41,965 bases of DNA from positions 1 through 41,965 of the IMG/VR virus record IMGVR_UViG_3300001796_000073; one strand, given 5' to 3'. Source of the DNA: a virus. Shown one piece after another: positions 36,413-41,965 of the stretch. The number at the start of each line of letters is the position of its first letter. The first letter of the stretch is position 1. Both the position numbers and the translations under genes were made by a program. Under the pieces are notes generated by a model. It made no database searches. It was not told the origin of the DNA and worked only from the letters and a program-made list of their open reading frames with translations.

Positions 36413-37306
36413 CTACGGCGAGCCAAACACCCCGACCGGAAACGAAAGCGTGTTCGGGTGCGCTGGCCAGATTTTCAGGAACTCGGCCATCGACGGATAA
36501 ACCCCTTCGCCCAGGCCGAACTTGTCGGCGGCGGCCAGCTCGTCGCAGATATCCGGCTTCGGGTGTGCCGGCGACAGCGTGAAGCGAAAGCCCTTGAAGC
36601 CCGGTGTCTTCTCAGCCTGGCTCATGTAGGCCACGCCGTGCGCCCGGTTGATTTCTGTCCGGAAAACCCGCTGCGCCTGCGCCATGGCGCCACCGCCGGC
36701 CCGCCCACCGGTCATGATCTCGGTGGCCTCGCGGCCCATCCCGACCGCGCCGGCAGCATTCAGCTTGTCACGCACGTCACCGGGCACCGGCAGACCGTTG
36801 CGCAGGAACTCGGCAGCAGCTTGCGCAGCACCATGCCCCATCACCACCGATCGTTCCACGGCATTGACCACCGCATCGCGGGCGCCCCGGTCGATGCGCC
36901 ACAGCCGGTCGGAAAGCTGCAGGCCGTCCGCGCCAACAAATGCCCGCACAAAGCGCAGCGCCTCATCGGGCACCCGCATCAAGGCTGGCGTATCGACTTC
37001 GGTACGCAAAAACGGCTGCGCGCCAAGCTCAGATGCCACCCGTAGGCCGCTATCCAGCGTTGCGTCACGGGTGACGCTCAACTGATCCATTCTCGACTCG
37101 ACCTGATCGAGCAAATCCCGCAACTGGGCCAGCCCGATACTGCCGTCAGGCCCGGCGTGGTTCTCGATCAAGGCCCGCAGGTCGGCCGATGCCTGGCGAT
37201 AGATGCGCTGCAGCTCGACCTCGCCGGCTTCGTCCAGATTCTCCATCGCCGTCTGCGCCACCCGCATACCCTCACGGATCAGCGCCTCGCGTTCCGCTGG
37301 CGTCAT
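36413..37306 (-). CDS. phage head morphogenesis protein (Mu F/SPP1 gp7-like)
   Basis: 297 residues. GQAMENLDEAGEVELQRIYR-like helices start the protein. The C-terminal hallmark is VFRTEINRAHGVAYMSQAEK, then HPKPDICDELAAADKFGLGE and MAEFLKIWPAHPNTLSF, the conserved Mu F/SPP1 gp7 motif (Asp-x-Cys with His). It follows the portal with 4-base overlap. Known: a minor head protein that binds the portal and affects DNA ejection. Confidence 0.85.
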   Translation of the reverse strand: MTPAEREALIREGMRVAQTAMENLDEAGEVELQRIYRQASADLRALIENHAGPDGSIGLAQLRDLLDQVESRMDQLSVTRDATLDSGLRVASELGAQPFLRTEVDTPALMRVPDEALRFVRAFVGADGLQLSDRLWRIDRGARDAVVNAVERSVVMGHGAAQAAAEFLRNGLPVPGDVRDKLNAAGAVGMGREATEIMTGGRAGGGAMAQAQRVFRTEINRAHGVAYMSQAEKTPGFKGFRFTLSPAHPKPDICDELAAADKFGLGEGVYPSMAEFLKIWPAHPNTLSFPVGVFGSP

Positions 37307-38691
37307 TGCCCGTTCCTGATACTAGTGGCCGACTCCCCTTTCGGCGCGTTGTTCGGCGTGATGCTGACAGTCGCCGGCCCGGGACGGGATTCCCCACGAA
37401 GGCCAGGATGATCAACGCCGCCCGGGTAAGGATCGCCGCGCCCCTTCTGCTCTTCCAGGCGCTGGCGGATGTTCTGCGCGTTGTAGCCCATTTCCTCCCA
37501 GATCATGTCCTTCGGCATACCCAGCGCCATCCACTTCAGCATGCGGTCGGTCGTCTGGTTCGGCGTCTCGGTCTTCCGCTCGCCAAAGCTCACATGCGTA
37601 TCGGACGGGTCCAGCACAATGCCCTTGAGCAGCAGATGCAGCCGGAAGCCGAATTCGTAGCCGAACGAAATCGTGTCCTGGAAACTGTCGATCTCCTCGT
37701 AGTAATCCCGCTTCAGGTCTTCCAGGATGTCCCGCGCCATCCCGTTGGTGTAGCCCATCAAGCCCTTGGGCAACGGCGAACCGGCAAAGAAGGTATCGAG
37801 CAGATGCACCACGTCGCCGATCTCGCCCAGCGCCGCATCGCCCTGCACAGCGGTAACACTGCCCTTCCGGTTCATGTAGAAATCGGTCGTGATCTCGCCC
37901 TTCTCGGCCTCGACCTCGGCGCGGTATGTCTCAAGCGCAGTATCGTCAGCCCCCTCCAGCACATGCGCCAGGCGCAGCGGCGCCCGGTGCCGGCGACGGA
38001 TCACCAGATCCTCTTCGGTCATCCGCAGTTTTCGCCACACCTCCCGCGAAGCATCGATGAACGGCCGCCCCATGGCCCCCTGATCGTCGAACGAATCAGG
38101 GTCGAGCCGGCACATGAACAGGTTCCACATCGGAAAGGTGGCGATCTTGCCGCCGGTCATGATGTCGATCTGGTGATAGGCCTCGGTCGCCGACACAAAG
38201 CGTCCATCCTCACCCACGTTCGGCATCAGCGTTTCCGACGGCATGCGTACCCCGGCCACCACATTCAGATCACCATCGAGCACCCACTGCAGCGGCAGAT
38301 TGCCCTCCATCGCCAGCCCGCGCGCGTCGCTCTTCAGCTTCTGCGGGTTGCGCAACTGCAGGCGATCGACAAACGCCGACCATTCTCGGCTGATCGTCGG
38401 CGAATCCTTGGTTTGCGTCAGCACCAGCCCGCCCTTGATCGCATCGCGGGCAATCCGGTTGTGGATGCGCTTCACCCGGCCGTCAAGCCGGTCCATTTCC
38501 CGGATATCGAGAATCGCCGCCCGGACATCGGGATCAACCCACATCATCCGGTACAGGTACTTCGTCGAATTCTCCGGCGTCGGCCGCTTGCCGGTCTCGG
38601 AATTTTTCGACCCTCGCGCGTCAGCCGCAGGAATTGGCGACTTATTGCCCAATCCGCGCAGCTTCGCCACAACGTCAGCCATCAGACCCAT
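37303..38691 (-). CDS. portal protein (DUF935-like)
   Basis: 462 residues. KYLYRMMWVDPDVRAAILDI, LQWVLDGDLNVVAGVRMPSE, then MGRPFIDASREVWRKLRMTE and VVHLLDTFFAGSPLPKGLMG, with Pro-rich disordered C-terminus, match phage portals. ATG 38691; overlaps the small 80-residue gene by 17 bases. The portal forms the 12-fold ring for DNA passage. The family is inferred from these motifs plus the terminase-portal-F order. Confidence 0.85.
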   Translation of the reverse strand: MGLMADVVAKLRGLGNKSPIPAADARGSKNSETGKRPTPENSTKYLYRMMWVDPDVRAAILDIREMDRLDGRVKRIHNRIARDAIKGGLVLTQTKDSPTISREWSAFVDRLQLRNPQKLKSDARGLAMEGNLPLQWVLDGDLNVVAGVRMPSETLMPNVGEDGRFVSATEAYHQIDIMTGGKIATFPMWNLFMCRLDPDSFDDQGAMGRPFIDASREVWRKLRMTEEDLVIRRRHRAPLRLAHVLEGADDTALETYRAEVEAEKGEITTDFYMNRKGSVTAVQGDAALGEIGDVVHLLDTFFAGSPLPKGLMGYTNGMARDILEDLKRDYYEEIDSFQDTISFGYEFGFRLHLLLKGIVLDPSDTHVSFGERKTETPNQTTDRMLKWMALGMPKDMIWEEMGYNAQNIRQRLEEQKGRGDPYPGGVDHPGLRGESRPGPATVSITPNNAPKGESATSIRNGQ

Positions 38692-38917
38692 GATCTACCC
38701 CTTCAAATACCGTCACTGACTTGATGCACCGCAAACCGTCGACCATGCCTTCCGCGTGCATCGCCCTGACGAAATCCAGCGCCTCCGGAATATGCTGCTT
38801 CATCAACCGCACCCGCTCGGCAATCTCCGCCTTCTGTTCGTCGCTCAATTCCGGCGGCGGCTTCCGCTTTTCCACCGTGAAATGTGCCGTCTTGCCCTTG
38901 GCGCTGGCGTAGCTCAT
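38675..38917 (-). CDS. 80-residue protein between terminase and portal
   Basis: SYASAKGKTAHFTVEKRKPP, then helical LSDEQKAEIAERVRLMKQHI and FVRAMHAEGMVDGLRCIKSV. It overlaps the terminase stop by 4 bases and the portal start by 17. Small genes here sometimes help portal assembly; no domain can be named. Translation is coupled to the terminase. Confidence 0.6.
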   Translation of the reverse strand: MSYASAKGKTAHFTVEKRKPPPELSDEQKAEIAERVRLMKQHIPEALDFVRAMHAEGMVDGLRCIKSVTVFEGVDHGSDG

Positions 38918-40494
38918 CGGGCCACCTCGATCAGTTTCCCGGGCGTACCCATCAGCGCCTCGCGCGATTGTGTCCGCCGACCCACCACCACCGGCACCTC
39001 ATCAATCCCGCGCGTCACCAGCGCCCACACCGCCGCACAGGCCGCGTCAAACAAGTCGTCGCCGATCTTCGGATCGGCCATCTTGAAACTGCTGTAGCCG
39101 GCCTTCGTTGCATCGGCCTTGATGTTCGGCAGCTGGCGCATCAGCGCGATCCAGTCGGCGTAACGCGCCGGGTCGTCTTCGTCGAAGTCGGGAATCGCCG
39201 CCTGCCCGTGGTGGAAGGCCTGGCGCAGCATCGCTGCCATGCTGTGCTTGGTCTGGCCCTCGAAGCGGATCGGCGCGAACGGCCACTGCCCCCAGGTGCT
39301 CGCCGTGCTCTGCCCGTCGCCGATGGTCCGCCGGTCGATGCTGGTCAGCCCGTTGGCGTAGAGCCGGTCGTTCAGGCTGGTCAGCATGCCCACCCCGTAG
39401 GCGTCGCCCATCGCGTAGTCCGGGCGGAAGTAATCCCACAGCCCGGCCAGGTCGCGCTCGATCACCCGGTCATCGGTACCGGCCATCCAGGTGCGGCAGA
39501 AGATGATCACCGCGAAGTTGCCGATCTGCTCCATGACCACGATGGCCGACTTCGACGCCGTGCCGCTCTCGCCGTGGCCGGTGTGGTCGTAGCCGAACGA
39601 AATCAGCCCGCGCCGCTTGTAGCGGGCGCCCGGCAGCGGCTCGGCGATCTCGATGCCGGCCTGCAGGCCGATGGCCTTGGCCCGCCGAACGTGCTTTTCC
39701 CAGATCCAGTTCTGCGCCGCGATGTTCTTGCACAGGAACTGCCGAATCCACTCACCCTCGCTGTTCTGGGTCCGCATGTCCTCGGCCCACTGCTGGCCGA
39801 TGATCCCCAGCTCGAGCCCGAGATAAACGTCGACCACCGGCAGCGAGTGGTAAGCCCCCGACTTGATCAACGAGGAAAGCACGTCAGCGCCCTTGAACAC
39901 CCCGGTAATCCGGATTTTCGGCTTCATCTCGCGATCGACCCCCGGCCGCCGCGTCGAACCAAGCATCGGCAGGAAGCGCGACGTCAGCCGGTCGTAGGGC
40001 ATGTCGTCGGTTTCCTCGAGCGAGGCCACCGTCAGCGAATCGCCGTCGATGTTTGACATGATCCCGTAAGCCCAGGCGCCGGAACCGTTGGCGAACTGGT
40101 AGCCGGTGTCCTTCAACTGCCGCCGGCCGTTCTTCGTCGCGATGAACGCCGACAGGATCGGCGAGCGCCGGATGGCATCGGTGTGATAGCCCAGGTTCGT
40201 CAGCGACTGCTGCACCCGCGGCGCCACAATCCCTTCCTCCTCATGCGCATTGCACGCCAGGTGCTCCAGGCACCACAGTTCCTTGCAGAACGTCTTCCCC
40301 GTCCGCCGGCACGACCAGTCGACCGTGTTGTCGTTCTGGTCCATCTCAATCATCTTCAGGATCTGCACCGCATCCAGCGTCACGTTGTGAATGTGCTTGT
40401 GCCAAAGCGCGTGATCGCCAGCAAACCGCAAAATCTCATCCTCCGCCACGATGGCGGAACGACGACGGGCAGCAGCGGAGACGCGGGCTGTCAC
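38914..40494 (-). CDS. terminase large subunit
   Basis: 526 residues. Walker A-like WSCRRTGKTFCKELW (61-69), a hydrophobic LTVASLEETDDM Walker B/coupling region, and RNase H-like nuclease acids in GLISFGYDHTGHGESG, YAMGDAYGVGMLT and DLFDAACAAVWA. It starts at a GTG overlapping the previous TGA. Known: it packages DNA into the prohead using ATP, then cuts it. The class (headful or cohesive-end) cannot be told here. Confidence 0.9.
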   Translation of the reverse strand: MTARVSAAARRRSAIVAEDEILRFAGDHALWHKHIHNVTLDAVQILKMIEMDQNDNTVDWSCRRTGKTFCKELWCLEHLACNAHEEEGIVAPRVQQSLTNLGYHTDAIRRSPILSAFIATKNGRRQLKDTGYQFANGSGAWAYGIMSNIDGDSLTVASLEETDDMPYDRLTSRFLPMLGSTRRPGVDREMKPKIRITGVFKGADVLSSLIKSGAYHSLPVVDVYLGLELGIIGQQWAEDMRTQNSEGEWIRQFLCKNIAAQNWIWEKHVRRAKAIGLQAGIEIAEPLPGARYKRRGLISFGYDHTGHGESGTASKSAIVVMEQIGNFAVIIFCRTWMAGTDDRVIERDLAGLWDYFRPDYAMGDAYGVGMLTSLNDRLYANGLTSIDRRTIGDGQSTASTWGQWPFAPIRFEGQTKHSMAAMLRQAFHHGQAAIPDFDEDDPARYADWIALMRQLPNIKADATKAGYSSFKMADPKIGDDLFDAACAAVWALVTRGIDEVPVVVGRRTQSREALMGTPGKLIEVAR

Positions 40495-41429
40495 CCCTGA
40501 TCACCCATCTGCTGCTGATACTCGATCAAAACCGGGTCGTTGTTCGCCCGGGACTGGGCGCGATTCATCAAGGTGCGCAGGTCTTCCAGCGCCTTGACCT
40601 GCCGTTCCTGTAGCACCGATGCCGCCTCGCGGTCATCGGCCAGCTTGCCCTGCTGGATATCCTCTTCCGGCGCCTGGCGCATCGTCATGCCGAGATTCGC
40701 CAGGTCAATACCCGTGCGCGTGATCAATTCCGACACTGGACGGAACAACGGATGCGCAACCACGTCATTGACCACTTGCCGGTTGCCCTGCTCATCGAGG
40801 AATTCCACCACCAGGCAGTTGCCATCCTTGTCGACGTAGGTCTTCGGCGTCGCCATCGTCACGCCGTCGCCGATGATCCGGCGCAGGCATTCGGAAATCG
40901 TCGCCATCAGCGCCGCGTGGAAGTCGGCATAGATGCCCATCAGGTGCTTCGGATTGCGCTGCTCGAAGGCCGCGTGATGCAGCATGAAGTGCTGCGTCTG
41001 TTTCACGCAGGCCGGCTGCTCTCGGCACCACGGCCGGTCGACGTCGCACGTCGAGCAAAAGGCGTAACCATCCGGCTTGGCCGGGAAATACGTCGCCGTG
41101 CGCGCCGACAGCCCGTGTTTCATGCCATTGAACCGGGTCCGCAGCGCTTCTTCCGGCGTCGGATGGCCATCCAGGTTCTTGGCGGTTGCCGCGATACCCT
41201 CCGGCGTCTTCGGCCCGGTCGCCGACCGCCAGGCGCGGATCAATCCCCGCTCGAACGGCGCCTGCTCGCATTCCTTGCCGCACTCATGCGCCGCGAAGTA
41301 TCGCCAGGGGTGGATTTCGTCATCAGGCCAGTCCTCAACCCGGTCAGGCGCAGCTTTCCACGTCACCCGACACACCGGGCAGCGGAACGTCACCTCAGCG
41401 AGGGGGGAATAAGTGTCCTGTTTTGCCAT
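40491..41429 (-). CDS. Cys-rich terminase-associated protein (possible small terminase)
   Basis: 312 residues from ATG 41429 (GTG 41438 possible). An N-terminal zinc-finger-like CPVCRVTWKAAPDRVEDW, a central GPKTPEGIAATAKNLDGHPT with RFNGMKHGLSARTATYF, and FCSTCDVDRPWCREQPAC with further cysteines. The KHGLSAR motif recurs in proteins encoded just ahead of large terminases. It probably binds DNA or the terminase. Overlaps the large subunit start. Confidence 0.65.
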   Translation of the reverse strand: MAKQDTYSPLAEVTFRCPVCRVTWKAAPDRVEDWPDDEIHPWRYFAAHECGKECEQAPFERGLIRAWRSATGPKTPEGIAATAKNLDGHPTPEEALRTRFNGMKHGLSARTATYFPAKPDGYAFCSTCDVDRPWCREQPACVKQTQHFMLHHAAFEQRNPKHLMGIYADFHAALMATISECLRRIIGDGVTMATPKTYVDKDGNCLVVEFLDEQGNRQVVNDVVAHPLFRPVSELITRTGIDLANLGMTMRQAPEEDIQQGKLADDREAASVLQERQVKALEDLRTLMNRAQSRANNDPVLIEYQQQMGDQG

Positions 41430-41454
41430 CGCCCGCACTTTGGCCGAAATGGCG

Positions 41455-41499
41455 GCACAAAAAAGGGGGGCAACCCGGCGCGGCGTCAGCCGTCGCCGG
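41455..41499 (-). repeat. hairpin plus T-run at the start of the late operon
   Basis: CCGGCG-A-CGGC and GCCG-CGCCGG (41475-41499, loop TGAC) span the stop codon of the edge gene, followed by CCCCCC then TTTTTTGTGCC (41455-41470). The T-run lies about 10 bases from the stem, so it is at most a weak attenuator. Confidence 0.4.
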
Positions 41500-41965
41500 A
41501 CTTCTCGTCTGTCGCGGCCTTGCCGTTTTCGTATGGGCAGAATTCTGCCCGGTCATACGCGCCTTTCATGAGGCCCTGGATGTGCGGGATCGACAATCGT
41601 TCGCCCAGGTTCTTCTCGACCAGCTTTCGAATCTGCTGCGGGTCCATCCGTGCCGCTGCCAGCGAGCGGACGTACTGATTCCGCTGGTACCGCTGGTACG
41701 CGGAAAACTCGCGCAGCTTCGGCATGCGTCGCCCGCCGTCATGCCGCACGCCTTCATCCTCTGAAATCGCTCTCCAGATTTCGAGAAAAGCGTCAAAACC
41801 TACTCGGCGGGCCAGGCGCAGCCAGGGACCGCCGATGCCGATCTTCGCCAACTCATCAAAACGCGGGTCTGGCGGCGGTGCATCCGGGATTCGAAAGTTT
41901 GAAATGCCGCAATTCTCCAGGTACCCGCCCCCCCCGCCGGAAACGCGCCCCTTGCCCCGCCGACC
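41486..41965 (-). CDS. 5'-truncated late regulator-like protein at the window edge
   Basis: The frame is open to the last base (160 codons with no internal ATG). Visible: NFRIPDAPPPDPRFDELAKI, then LRLARRVGFDAFLEIWRAIS, YQRYQRNQYVRSLAAARMDP, and QIRKLVEKNLGERLSIPHIQ. The latter two resemble the helix-turn-helix of Mor-like/small-terminase-like proteins. The true start lies just outside the window or, if the ends join, after a TAG that abuts it. A TTG at 41851 is the first possible internal start. A G8 run at the 5' end could hide a sequencing slip. Confidence 0.55.
   Translation of the reverse strand, partial: GRRGKGRVSGGGGGYLENCGISNFRIPDAPPPDPRFDELAKIGIGGPWLRLARRVGFDAFLEIWRAISEDEGVRHDGGRRMPKLREFSAYQRYQRNQYVRSLAAARMDPQQIRKLVEKNLGERLSIPHIQGLMKGAYDRAEFCPYENGKAATDEKSGDG

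Noticed and set aside
33649-36582. 977-codon plus-strand frame opposite the capsid fusion
   Set aside because: Same GC-shadow effect; the minus-strand frame has clear protease and capsid features and a good ribosome site.
41935-41965. G-rich tract at the right end as a G-quadruplex or cos site
   Set aside because: A G8 run and nearby GGG runs exist, but no evidence for a cohesive end can be seen and it lies in an open coding frame.
1-41965. CRISPR array, tRNA genes, insertion sequences
   Set aside because: No regularly spaced direct repeats, no cloverleaf-like sequence with TTCGANNC context that I could support, and no transposase motif were found on reading both strands.

Overview
The window reads as an almost complete genome of a temperate, long-tailed phage (or an integrated prophage) of a GC-rich proteobacterium. 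A Betaproteobacterium, perhaps Rhodocyclales, is my guess from codon use and protein flavour only; no host gene is visible. The regulatory switch lies near 10.6 kb. Leftward from it (10594 to 1, minus strand) runs a compact early operon: a Cro-like repressor, an antirepressor, a CII-like regulator, a short tyrosine recombinase, many small coupled genes, a C5-cytosine methyltransferase, a TOPRIM/ATPase primase-helicase and small zinc-ribbon and HTH genes.

Rightward from the switch (10685 to 14756, plus strand) run the repressor, a PDZ-YbjQ fusion protein, a ribbon-helix-helix-like protein, several unknowns and an ASCH protein. A bidirectional terminator at 14.76 kb closes this block.

The rest (41965 to 14812, minus strand) is the late operon, in transcription order. 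First come terminase, portal, head morphogenesis, a protease-scaffold-capsid fusion and the head-tail connectors. The tail block follows: tail tube, tail chaperones joined by a -1 frameshift, tape measure, tail-tip complex, spike base and a variable tail protein. A diversity-generating retroelement (DGR), lysis genes (holin, NlpC-like endolysin, nested Rz/Rz1 spanins) and a PAPS-reductase-like/ParB-like pair end the operon. If the two window ends join, the early operon would read straight into the late operon, as in circularly permuted lambdoid maps.

The most striking system is the complete DGR at 18.7-22.1 kb, ordered target gene, Avd, template repeat (TR), reverse transcriptase as in Bordetella phage BPP-1. 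TR (19890-20005) and variable repeat VR (20452-20567) differ at 14 of 116 positions, and every difference falls on a template adenine, the direct signature of adenine-specific mutagenic retrohoming. The target is a tail protein with a C-terminal C-type-lectin/FGE-like fold, so the system probably varies receptor binding. Other notable items are a textbook A AAA AAC frameshift signal with a stimulatory hairpin, a shared 16-bp operator-like element in two promoters, an early gene broken by an in-frame TAA, and several small coupled genes that are easily missed.
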